The notes under the pieces were generated by a model, which was given only the letters and a program-made list of their open reading frames with translations, was not told the origin of the DNA and made no database searches. Source: JAGWNR01 sp964565685 (GTDB taxonomy: Bacteria > Patescibacteriota > Minisyncoccia > Phycocordibacterales > PALSA-1337). Taken from it: DNA of 30,684 nt. The position numbers were made by a program, and so were the translations under genes. The stretch spans positions 1-30,684 of the forward strand of contig CAZMFR010000010.1 of assembly GCA_964565685.1 (NCBI GenBank), read 5' to 3'. This document shows positions 21,686 through 28,127 of the stretch, one piece after another; position 1 is the stretch's first letter; each line of letters begins with the position of its first letter.

Positions 21686-21976
21686 ATGTCAAAAGAAACC
21701 GCACAAAAAAATACAAAAACCACAACGACCGCACAGGCGGTCGCACCGGTTCGCCGTATGCAGCTTTCCGGCGTAGTCGCTTCTGACAAGATGAAAGATA
21801 CCATAGTCGTGACGATCGAACGCTATGTCAAACATCCGAAATATCACAAATTTATGAAGAAGACCCTTCGCATAAAGGCCCACGATGCCGGAAATACAAA
21901 GAAGATCGGTGACAAAGTGACCATAGAGTCATGCCGTCCTATCTCAAAGCAGAAAGCTTTCAAGGTGATCGCATAA
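21686..21976 (+). CDS. rpsQ: 30S ribosomal protein uS17
   Basis: The 96-residue product is uS17, a primary 16S-binding OB-fold protein. The core LSGVVASDKMKDTIVVTIERYVKHPKYHKFMKKTLRIKAHD is clear. About 25 residues at the N-terminus (Thr/Gln/Ala-rich) exceed the family's usual start. The start context is TTAACACC-ATG. Confidence 0.96.
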   Translation: MSKETAQKNTKTTTTAQAVAPVRRMQLSGVVASDKMKDTIVVTIERYVKHPKYHKFMKKTLRIKAHDAGNTKKIGDKVTIESCRPISKQKAFKVIA

Positions 21977-21988
21977 TATTTAAATACC

Positions 21989-22360
21989 ATGATCCAACCT
22001 CGCTCAATCGTAAAAATATCTGATAACTGCGGCGCAAAGATAGGTCGCATCTTCAAAGTGCTCGGCGCGTCAAAGAAACGCTATGCAGAGATCGGCGAGA
22101 TGGTGATCTTGTCTGTACAAAAGGCAGAACCGAGAAAGGCAGTCAAAAAGAAAGACGTGCTACAGGCAGTCGTAGTCAGACAGACCAACCCGTTCCGCCG
22201 TAACGACGGCTCATATATACGTTTTGACGAGAACGCAGTCGTCATAGTCGAAAAGGGCAAGAAAGAGCCGATAGCTGGACGCATATTCGGTCCGATACCG
22301 CGCGAGCTTCAGGAAAAAGGATTCCAAACCATAGCGTCGAAGGCAGCAGAGATCGTATAA
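21989..22360 (+). CDS. rplN: 50S ribosomal protein uL14
   Basis: The 123-residue product is uL14, which forms an inter-subunit bridge and is the docking site of RsfS. It has MIQPRSIVKISDNCGAK at the start, QAVVVRQTNPFRRNDGSYIRFDENAVVIV in the middle and RIFGPIPRELQEKGF near the end. Normal length; start context AAATACC-ATG. Confidence 0.98.
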   Translation: MIQPRSIVKISDNCGAKIGRIFKVLGASKKRYAEIGEMVILSVQKAEPRKAVKKKDVLQAVVVRQTNPFRRNDGSYIRFDENAVVIVEKGKKEPIAGRIFGPIPRELQEKGFQTIASKAAEIV

Positions 22361-22367
22361 AACTACC

Positions 22368-22598
22368 ATGCATATAAAAAAAGGAGACACAGTAAAAATA
22401 TTGACCGGCAAGGACAAAGGCAAGACAGCAAAAGTCTTGAAGGCATTTCCAAAGCTCGGCAAAGTCCTTGTAGAAGGCGTCAATGTTTATAAAAAACACG
22501 AGCGTGCCAGAAAAGAGGGTCAAAAGGGTCAGATAGTCGAGCGGGCAGTGCCGATACAGGCATCGAATGTGGCGAATGTCGAAAATCTAAAGAAATAA
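22368..22598 (+). CDS. rplX: 50S ribosomal protein uL24
   Basis: The 76-residue product is uL24, an assembly initiator of the large subunit. The KOW motif is plain (HIKKGDTVKILTGKDKGKTAKVLKAFPKLGKVLVEGVNVYKKH). It is shorter than the E. coli protein (104) and lacks the C-terminal part, as in many reduced genomes. Start context AACTACC-ATG. The 63-nt gap to rplE contains AAAATGCAAAAATAC, possibly a decayed family A arm. Confidence 0.96.
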   Translation: MHIKKGDTVKILTGKDKGKTAKVLKAFPKLGKVLVEGVNVYKKHERARKEGQKGQIVERAVPIQASNVANVENLKK

Positions 22599-22661
22599 AA
22601 TAGATCCAAGACAAAATGCAAAAATACTATTTCTTGAATATCGAATAATAAACCTACTACA

Positions 22662-23234
22662 ATGAAACAAGAACAATTTAAAACAATGAAAGAAAAAGCC
22701 AGTCATGCCTTCAAAGACTTGAAGGATGCTTTGCATATTAAAAATCCGATGCAGACTCCGCGTATCGAGAAAGTCGTCATCAATGTCGGTATAGGATCGA
22801 CCAAAGACGCAAAAAAGAAGGAGCTGATCGCCGAGCGTCTCGCGCGCATCACCGGTCAAAAAGCCGCCGTCCGCACCGCCAAGAAATCTATCGCTACGTA
22901 CAAAACTCGCACCGGTGACCCTCTTGCCTATCAAATCACTCTACGCGGGAACCGCATGTATGATTTTCTCGATAGGTTTGTCCACATAGCTCTGCCACGC
23001 ACAAAAGACTTCCGTGGTCTATCCCGTACTATAGACGAAATGGGTAATTGCACTCTAGGCATAAAAGAGCACACTATTTTCCCTGAAACAGCCGACGAAG
23101 ACCTCAAAGACGTTTTTGGTCTTGCTGTCACCATTGTCACTACTTCAAATAATAAAGGGCATACGCTTGCTCTCCTCGAATATCTCGGTTTCCCATTGAA
23201 AAAAGAAGACAAGAAAGACGAAGCGAAAAAATAA
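22662..23234 (+). CDS. rplE: 50S ribosomal protein uL5
   Basis: The 190-residue product is uL5, which binds 5S rRNA and contacts the P-site tRNA. Motifs are NPMQTPRIEKVVINVGIG, KKSIATYKTRTGDPLAYQITLRGNRMYDFLDRF and RDFRGL-like KDFRGLSRTIDEMGNCTLGIKEH. An alternative start at MKEKASHAF is possible. After it the ribosomal run is interrupted by aspS and a 0.8 kb stretch before rpsN. Confidence 0.97.
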   Translation: MKQEQFKTMKEKASHAFKDLKDALHIKNPMQTPRIEKVVINVGIGSTKDAKKKELIAERLARITGQKAAVRTAKKSIATYKTRTGDPLAYQITLRGNRMYDFLDRFVHIALPRTKDFRGLSRTIDEMGNCTLGIKEHTIFPETADEDLKDVFGLAVTIVTTSNNKGHTLALLEYLGFPLKKEDKKDEAKK

Positions 23235-23291
23235 AGCGGCAAAAACGAAAAGTCGCCGGCTCGGTCGGTTAATCGGTTGGAAATCGTTTTA

Positions 23292-23300
23292 TGATACAAT
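23292..23300 (+). promoter_or_regulatory. Extended -10 promoter of aspS (leaderless geometry)
   Basis: TG-A-TACAAT ends 7 nt before the ATG at 23308, as for the exporter operon at 15072. The mRNA should begin at or next to the start codon. Confidence 0.6.
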
Positions 23301-23307
23301 ATCTCTC

Positions 23308-24726
23308 ATGAATCGAACATATATAAAGGATATCCCTGTAAATGTCGGCAAGGAAGTCATTGTCAAAGGTTGGATCGATGTGCGTCGCGACATGGGCAAG
23401 CTCATATTTCTCGACTTGCGCGATATGACTGGACGTGTGCAGGCAGTTGTTTTGCCGAACCACAAGGAGGCGGGAGTGGTTGCTGGGGCATTGCGGCCGG
23501 AATGGGTTGTCGAAGTAAAGGGCAAGGTGAATGCTCGTCCAGAGAAGACTGTGAACAAAAACGAAGCAAACGGCGCGGTAGAACTCGAAGTGCTCGAGAT
23601 AAAGATCCTGAACAAAGCAGAGACGCCACCGATCGATATCCGAGGAAATGGATCCGACTTCAACGAAGAATTGCGTCTCAAATATCGTTACCTAGACCTG
23701 CGTCGCGCGAGGATGCAAAAAAACATCCGTAATCGCGACAAGATCATCTCTTTTTTCAGAGATTACATGCATAAACATGATTTTGTCGAGATCGAGACTC
23801 CTATTTTAATGAAGGGAACGCCGGAGGGCTCGCGTGAATACGTTGTTCCGTCCCGTCTCGAGAACGGCAAATTCTACGTTTTGCCGCAATCCCCGCAACA
23901 GTTCAAACAGCTCCTCATGGTCGCAGGATTCGAGAAATATTTCCAAATCGCTCGATGCATGCGTGACGAGGACAGCCGCGGCGACCGTCAACCAGAATTC
24001 ACCCAGCTAGATTTCGAGATGTCGTTTGTCACCCGCGAGGACATCTTGTCCTATACAGAAGGCATGTTCATAGAATTGGTCAAGACATTGTATCCGAACA
24101 AAAATATCGCATCGACCCCTTTTCCTATCTTGACCTATGCTGAATCGATGAAAAAATACGGCTCCGACAAGCCGGATATGAGAAAAGACAAAACTGATCC
24201 GAACGAGCTCGCATTTGCATGGATCGTCGATTTTCCGATGTTCGAAAAGGACAAAGAGGGCAATATCCAGGCCGCGCATCACCCGTTCTGCTCGATCAAA
24301 GAAGAAGATGTCGACAAATTCATGTCCGGCAAGGATATCTTCTCAGTGCGTGCAAACTCGTACGACCTCGTTCTGAACGGCTATGAATTGAGCTCTGGTT
24401 CGATCCGTATCCACCAAGCCGAGGTGCAACAAAAAGTCTTCGAATATCTGAATATCACTCCCGAAGACCAAAAAGCGCGATTCGGTCACATGCTCGAAGC
24501 GTTTACTTACGGCACGCCTCCGCATGGCGGTTTTGCTCCTGGCATCGATCGTACCGTCATGCTCCTCGAGAACGAGCCGAACATCCGCGAAGTCATCGCT
24601 TTCCCAAAGAACGGTGAAGGCAAGGACCTCATGATGCATGCGCCTGCAGAGATTTCTTCGAAACAATTGAGCGAGCTTGGCTTGCAGTTAAAGGAAAAGA
24701 AAGAAGACAAGAAGAAAGGGAATTAG
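23308..24726 (+). CDS. aspS: Aspartyl-tRNA synthetase lacking the GAD domain
   Basis: The 472-residue class II synthetase charges tRNA-Asp (possibly also tRNA-Asn). It has an OB-fold anticodon domain (about 1-105, VKGWIDVRRDMGKLIFLDLRDMTGRVQ), the flipping loop SPQQFKQLLMVAGFEKYFQIARCMRDEDSRGDRQPEFTQLD (motif 2) and motif 3 GGFAPGIDRTVMLL. Bacterial enzymes (about 590) carry a GAD insertion of more than 100 residues between KYGSDKPD (near 283) and the WVIDFPMF strand. Here only about 15 residues separate these, so that domain is missing. It has its own promoter and terminator within the spc block. A Lys-rich tail ends the protein. Confidence 0.95.
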   Translation: MNRTYIKDIPVNVGKEVIVKGWIDVRRDMGKLIFLDLRDMTGRVQAVVLPNHKEAGVVAGALRPEWVVEVKGKVNARPEKTVNKNEANGAVELEVLEIKILNKAETPPIDIRGNGSDFNEELRLKYRYLDLRRARMQKNIRNRDKIISFFRDYMHKHDFVEIETPILMKGTPEGSREYVVPSRLENGKFYVLPQSPQQFKQLLMVAGFEKYFQIARCMRDEDSRGDRQPEFTQLDFEMSFVTREDILSYTEGMFIELVKTLYPNKNIASTPFPILTYAESMKKYGSDKPDMRKDKTDPNELAFAWIVDFPMFEKDKEGNIQAAHHPFCSIKEEDVDKFMSGKDIFSVRANSYDLVLNGYELSSGSIRIHQAEVQQKVFEYLNITPEDQKARFGHMLEAFTYGTPPHGGFAPGIDRTVMLLENEPNIREVIAFPKNGEGKDLMMHAPAEISSKQLSELGLQLKEKKEDKKKGN

Positions 24727-24784
24727 GGAAAGAAAATAAACGACTGAAAAGGAAAACGGGAAGCTTATTAAAATGCTCGAAAAA

Positions 24785-24808
24785 GTTGCGCGCCGGGCGC
24801 GATTTTTT
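24785..24808 (+). terminator. Terminator after aspS
   Basis: A six-pair stem TTGCGC/GCGCGA (24785-24790, 24796-24801; one wobble), loop GCCGG, then T7 at 24802-24808. Confidence 0.75.
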
Positions 24809-25060
24809 TCTTTAGGATCTTTTGTAGAACAACATTATCAATATATATCAGGATAGCGACGGGAGGTGTCGCATGTTCTTTTAATGCCTGTATGACAATG
24901 TATGTACATTGTAAAAGGCCTTGAAAAATAAAGACCATCCTCCTCCTCAGCCATCCTTTTTTCATGCGAAAAGTAATTGCAAATCATTCGCAACCATCCT
25001 ATGAAAGTTAGCTGTATGATTGATCCTAATTGCGAATCATTCTCGATCAGCTGAAGTTAA
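24809..25060. other. Non-coding spacer with inverted repeats
   Basis: No convincing gene is seen between the aspS terminator and the minus-strand terminator at 25061. It holds a GCGAC/GTCGC hairpin near 24856-24872, a palindrome ACAATGTA-TG-TACATTGT (24895-24912) and two Fur-like boxes. A TATGAT box at 25016-25021 could be a promoter. Confidence 0.4.
24977..25046. promoter_or_regulatory. Pair of Fur-family-like operator boxes
   Basis: TTGCAAATCATTCGCAA (24977-24993) is a near-perfect palindrome, and TTGCGAATCATTCTCGA (25030-25046) is a related copy. Their centres are 53 bp apart, about five helical turns. Both resemble the 7-1-7 box TGATAATnATTATCA (10 of 14 positions by eye). The target gene is unclear. 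TTGCAA with TATGAA 17 nt on could be a plus-strand promoter overlapping the first box. Confidence 0.35.
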
Positions 25061-25102
25061 GAAAAAGAAAACCCCGTCCAGCATTTTTGAATGCTAGACG
25101 GG
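25061..25102 (-). terminator. Terminator of the minus-strand membrane gene
   Basis: Stem CCCGTC/GACGGG (25073-25078, 25097-25102) extends, after one mismatch, into AGCATT/AATGCT with loop TTTG. On the minus strand it is followed by GTTTTCTTTTTC. It lies 47 nt past the stop of the gene at 25150-25374 and supports that gene being real. Confidence 0.8.
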
Positions 25103-25149
25103 TGTGAACCTTGCGGCTCTGGAGGAAAGCGTTCTACCAAGGAGCATCG

Positions 25150-25374
25150 TCAGTCGTTCTCTCCTTTTGTATCGGCGGCAAGCGCTCCGACCACTCCGAT
25201 CGCGAACAGGAGAACCACCCACATCAAGCCGAGCAGGCATAAAAGCGCGTGCACTGGCTCGGAGTGATTCTTTCCCGGGCCGATGATGGCGATCATGCCC
25301 CAGTCTGCCAAAAAGGATATGGCGAACATGAGAACTTTGTGGCGACTGACGAATTGCGCGATTTTATTTTTCAT
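25150..25374 (-). CDS. Small two-span membrane protein
   Basis: The 74-residue product has two hydrophobic segments (about 14-31 and 42-66) joined by a short polar loop (GPGKNHSEP) and ends in a charged tail. No family is recognised. It is the only minus-strand gene besides rpmB. A TATAAA box (complement of 25383-25388) lies 8 nt before the ATG, and a strong terminator follows, which together argue for a real, nearly leaderless gene. Its promoter lies back to back with that of rpsN. Confidence 0.6.
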   Translation of the reverse strand: MKNKIAQFVSRHKVLMFAISFLADWGMIAIIGPGKNHSEPVHALLCLLGLMWVVLLFAIGVVGALAADTKGEND

Positions 25375-25382
25375 AAGCTATC

Positions 25383-25409
25383 TTTATATATCCTCTATTT
25401 GACTTCCAA
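25383..25409 (-). promoter_or_regulatory. Possible promoter of the small membrane gene
   Basis: On the minus strand TTGGAA (complement of 25404-25409) and TATAAA (complement of 25383-25388) are 15 nt apart, with 8 nt from the -10 to the ATG. It overlaps the rpsN promoter region, so the two may compete. Confidence 0.4.
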
Positions 25410-25427
25410 ACAGCCGTTTGCTACACT
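25399..25427 (+). promoter_or_regulatory. Promoter of the rpsN (spc) block
   Basis: TTGACT (25399-25404), a 17-nt spacer and TACACT (25422-25427), with a TG extension at 25419-25420. Initiation near 25434 gives a leader of about 85 nt with local hairpins (GACC/GGTC near 25458-25473, TCCC/GGGA near 25471-25490), a candidate site for control by a ribosomal protein. Confidence 0.65.
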
Positions 25428-25518
25428 CATCAAACGATCCAATATACGGACGTAGCGACCGAAAGCATGGTCCCGAGCGTAAGCGAGGGAAAGCTCACCG
25501 GTCCACTTTTTAACGTTT

Positions 25519-25704
25519 ATGGCAAAAACATCAGTCATAGCAAGGTCGAAAAAGACACCGAAGTTCAAATCGCGCGTTGTTCGCCGTTGTTTCCGTTGCG
25601 GACGCAAAAATGGATATATGCGAGATTTTGACCTCTGCCGTATATGTTTCCGTGAATTCGCCAATGAAGGCGTTATTCCTGGAATAAGAAAATCATCATG
25701 GTAA
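25519..25704 (+). CDS. rpsN: 30S ribosomal protein uS14, zinc-binding type
   Basis: The 61-residue product is the short, zinc-binding form of uS14, with Cys24/Cys27 (CFRC) and Cys40/Cys43 (CRIC) and the ending GVIPGIRKSSW. It helps assemble the 30S head. It follows its own promoter. The last seven bases (ATGGTAA) also form the start of rpsH, which implies coupled translation. Confidence 0.97.
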   Translation: MAKTSVIARSKKTPKFKSRVVRRCFRCGRKNGYMRDFDLCRICFREFANEGVIPGIRKSSW

Positions 25705-26090
25705 CTGACCCTGTCGCAGACCTTATAACGCGTGCATCGAATGCATCAAAAGCTGGCAAAGCTGTGGTTTCCATGCCGCACTCCCAGCTAAAGGAGTCGA
25801 TCGCACATATCCTAAAGAAAGCCGGGTATGTCTCATCTGTAGACAAGAAGGGTACAGGCATCCTTCAAACTCTCGAGATAGGTCTAATATATACGGACGG
25901 CGAACCTCGCATTCATGGAGTTTTGCGCGTTTCAAAGCCATCACGCCGTCTTTATCAGAAATCTCGCGATATAAAGCCTTTCAAGCAGGGTTATGGCAAT
26001 ATCGTCTATTCAACGCCACGCGGTATCCTGATGGATTTCGAGGCCAAAAAATTAAAGGTCGGCGGCGAGATTCTCTTCAAAATTTGGTAA
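25698..26090 (+). CDS. rpsH: 30S ribosomal protein uS8
   Basis: The 130-residue product is uS8, a primary 16S-binding protein and the usual repressor of the spc operon. It starts MVTDPVADLITRASNASKAGKAVVSMPHSQLKESIAHILKKAGY and ends with a GYGNIVYSTPRGILMDFEAKKLKVGGEILFKIW that fits the family, though the usual S-T-x-x-G ending is slightly altered. It overlaps rpsN by 7 nt. Confidence 0.97.
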   Translation: MVTDPVADLITRASNASKAGKAVVSMPHSQLKESIAHILKKAGYVSSVDKKGTGILQTLEIGLIYTDGEPRIHGVLRVSKPSRRLYQKSRDIKPFKQGYGNIVYSTPRGILMDFEAKKLKVGGEILFKIW

Positions 26091-26105
26091 ATTTTTCATA
26101 AAAAC

Positions 26106-26639
26106 ATGTCACGAATCGCCAAAAAAGCCATAACCATTCCAGCAAAGACCACCGCAACATATTCGGATGGAGCTTTTTCTGTCAAAGGGCCTCTCGGCGA
26201 GATAAAGAAAACTTTTGATCAGGATATTTCCATAATCATCGCCAATAATGAAATAACGATCTCTCCGGCTCGTGAAGACATTCCGAACATAGCCCTCTGG
26301 GGGTCGTATGCTTCACATATAAAGAACATGCTAGCCGGCGTCAATAAGGTGTATGAAAGAAAGCTCATAATCGAGGGCATAGGTTTCAAGGCAGATGTCA
26401 AGGGTAAAGACCTGATCCTAGCAGTCGGTTTTTCTCATCTTGTGACTCTTTCTGTGCCGGATGGAATAAAAGTCGTATCTGACAAGAGCGGCATAACGGT
26501 CTCTGGCATCGATGCGGAAAAAGTCGGTCAGTTCGCTGCACAGATCCGTGCAGTCAAAAAACCGGAGCCATATAAAGGCAAGGGCATTCGCTATTCTGAC
26601 GAGGTCATTCGCAGAAAGCAGGGCAAGAAAGCCGTTTAA
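26106..26639 (+). CDS. rplF: 50S ribosomal protein uL6
   Basis: The 177-residue product is uL6, near the GTPase-associated centre. It has MSRIAKKAITIP at the start, GVNKVYERKLIIEGIGFKADVKGKDLILAVGFSH in the second domain, and PEPYKGKGIRYSDEVIRRKQGKKA at the end, all typical. Length normal. rplR follows after 4 nt. Confidence 0.98.
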   Translation: MSRIAKKAITIPAKTTATYSDGAFSVKGPLGEIKKTFDQDISIIIANNEITISPAREDIPNIALWGSYASHIKNMLAGVNKVYERKLIIEGIGFKADVKGKDLILAVGFSHLVTLSVPDGIKVVSDKSGITVSGIDAEKVGQFAAQIRAVKKPEPYKGKGIRYSDEVIRRKQGKKAV

Positions 26640-26643
26640 AAAC

Positions 26644-26994
26644 ATGAATATTTCACAGATAAAACAAAATAAAATCGCGCGTAGGCACAAAAAAATACGA
26701 GCAAAAGTCTCCGGCACCGCTTCGCGACCTAGATTGTCGGTCTTCAAATCGCACAAATTCATATTTTTGCAACTGATCGACGATGAGAATGGCAAGACGC
26801 TAGTATCAGCTTGGTCAAAGGATTGCAAAGGCAAGACACCGGCAGAGCGGGCACGCGAAGTTGGCGTTCTCCTTGCAAAAAAAGCTCTAGGCCTTAAGAT
26901 TGCAATTGTTGTCTTCGATCGTGGCGGCTATCTGTATACGGGCCACATAAAGGCCGTTGCCGAAGGCGCACGCGAAGGAGGACTAAAATTCTAA
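26644..26994 (+). CDS. rplR: 50S ribosomal protein uL18
   Basis: The 116-residue product is uL18, which binds 5S rRNA with uL5. Motifs are KIRAKVSGTASRPRLSVFKSHKFIFLQLIDDENGKTL and the C-terminal FDRGGYLYTGHIKAVAEGAREGGLKF. The ATG at 26644 is used; an in-frame start 132 nt upstream lies inside rplF and is rejected. rpsE follows after 2 nt. Confidence 0.97.
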   Translation: MNISQIKQNKIARRHKKIRAKVSGTASRPRLSVFKSHKFIFLQLIDDENGKTLVSAWSKDCKGKTPAERAREVGVLLAKKALGLKIAIVVFDRGGYLYTGHIKAVAEGAREGGLKF

Positions 26995-26996
26995 TC

Positions 26997-27683
26997 ATGA
27001 AAGAAGAAAACAAACAAAATAATACGGAAATAAAAGCAGCGGCTCCAGCGTCGGTTGTAAACGCCGCTACAGTCGCGACCGCTCCGATCGCCGCCCCTTT
27101 TTCAGGGAAGCCAGCTCCTGGGGCGTTCGATGCTCGTCCTCCACGAATGAAAAATAGCAGAGACTCTCGTCCTCGCCGAGGCGGAAATCGTAGCGACAAG
27201 GACCGCGTCAAACCGGAATTCGACACAAAGATGATAGACATCCGCCGCGTGACTCGTGTGGCCGCCGGAGGTCGCAGGTTCACTTTTTCAGTCGCTGTCG
27301 TTTCTGGCGACAGAAAAGGCCGTGTCGGTGTCGGTCTAGGAAAATCTATCGATACGACGTCTGCTATCGATAAAGCGACTCGAGATGCAAAGAAGCACAT
27401 GTTCAAGATCGCTTTGACTCCTAGCATGTCGATCCCACACTCCGTCTATGCAAAATATTCTTCTGCCAGAGTCGAGATGATGCCGGTCAAGGGCAGGGGT
27501 CTCGTCGCAGGATCAGCAGTGCGCAACGTTCTCGTCCTTGCTGGTGTAAAGGATGTCGTAGCGAAACTGCGTTCTCCTTCAAAAAATAAATTGAATATAG
27601 CCAGAGCGGCAGTTCTCGCTCTCCAGCAATTATCAAAGACCGGTCGACCAGGAGCAAAGCCGGTCGTTGATAAAACAAAATAA
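26997..27683 (+). CDS. rpsE: 30S ribosomal protein uS5 with long N-terminal extension
   Basis: The 228-residue product is uS5, which acts in decoding fidelity and the mRNA entry tunnel. The core starts near residue 75 (FDTKMIDIRRVTRVAAGGRRFTFSVAVVSGDRKGRVGVGLGKS) and ends near residue 212. The first 70 residues are Ala/Pro/Arg-rich and look disordered, making the protein about 60 residues longer than in E. coli. No rpmD follows. Confidence 0.97.
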   Translation: MKEENKQNNTEIKAAAPASVVNAATVATAPIAAPFSGKPAPGAFDARPPRMKNSRDSRPRRGGNRSDKDRVKPEFDTKMIDIRRVTRVAAGGRRFTFSVAVVSGDRKGRVGVGLGKSIDTTSAIDKATRDAKKHMFKIALTPSMSIPHSVYAKYSSARVEMMPVKGRGLVAGSAVRNVLVLAGVKDVVAKLRSPSKNKLNIARAAVLALQQLSKTGRPGAKPVVDKTK

Positions 27684-27688
27684 ATATC

Positions 27689-28126
27689 ATGCAAATGCAC
27701 ACACTCAAACCTGTCCACAAGAATAAAAAGTCCCAACAAATCGGACGTGGCGGACATCGCGGCAAGACTTCCGGAAAAGGCACAAAAGGCCAGAATGCCC
27801 GTGCTGGCCGCAAGAAGCGTCCAGAGCTGCGCGATCTGATCAAAAAGATCCCAAAGCTCCGTGGCCGTGGCGTCAATATAAATACGCCGATGACCGATGC
27901 AAAGATCGTTATCAATCTGTCCTCGATCGAACGCGCTTTCAAGGACGGCGATGTCGTTTCCCCTGGATCTCTCGTCAAAAACGGCTTGATCGAAGTCAGG
28001 AACGGAAAGATCCCTGCCATAAAAATCCTCGGAGAAGGCGAATTGACGAAAAAGCTCAATTTCTCAAAAGTCACCGTTTCCGTAAGCGCAAAGACAAAGA
28101 TAGAGAAAGCAGGCGGTAAGGTTTAA
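27689..28126 (+). CDS. rplO: 50S ribosomal protein uL15
   Basis: The 145-residue product is uL15, a late-assembly protein of the large subunit. The Gly/Lys/Arg-rich N-terminus (QIGRGGHRGKTSGKGTKGQNARAG) and the domain ending VSVSAKTKIEKAGGKV are typical. It directly follows rpsE by 5 nt: rpmD (bL30), normally between them, is absent. secY starts 1 nt after its stop. Confidence 0.97.
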   Translation: MQMHTLKPVHKNKKSQQIGRGGHRGKTSGKGTKGQNARAGRKKRPELRDLIKKIPKLRGRGVNINTPMTDAKIVINLSSIERAFKDGDVVSPGSLVKNGLIEVRNGKIPAIKILGEGELTKKLNFSKVTVSVSAKTKIEKAGGKV

Positions 28127-28127
28127 T

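Noticed and set aside
24768..24965. 65-codon minus-strand frame after aspS
   Set aside because: It overlaps the aspS terminator and has no clear promoter. The nearby Fur-like box made me consider it, but the product looks like chance hydrophobic sequence.
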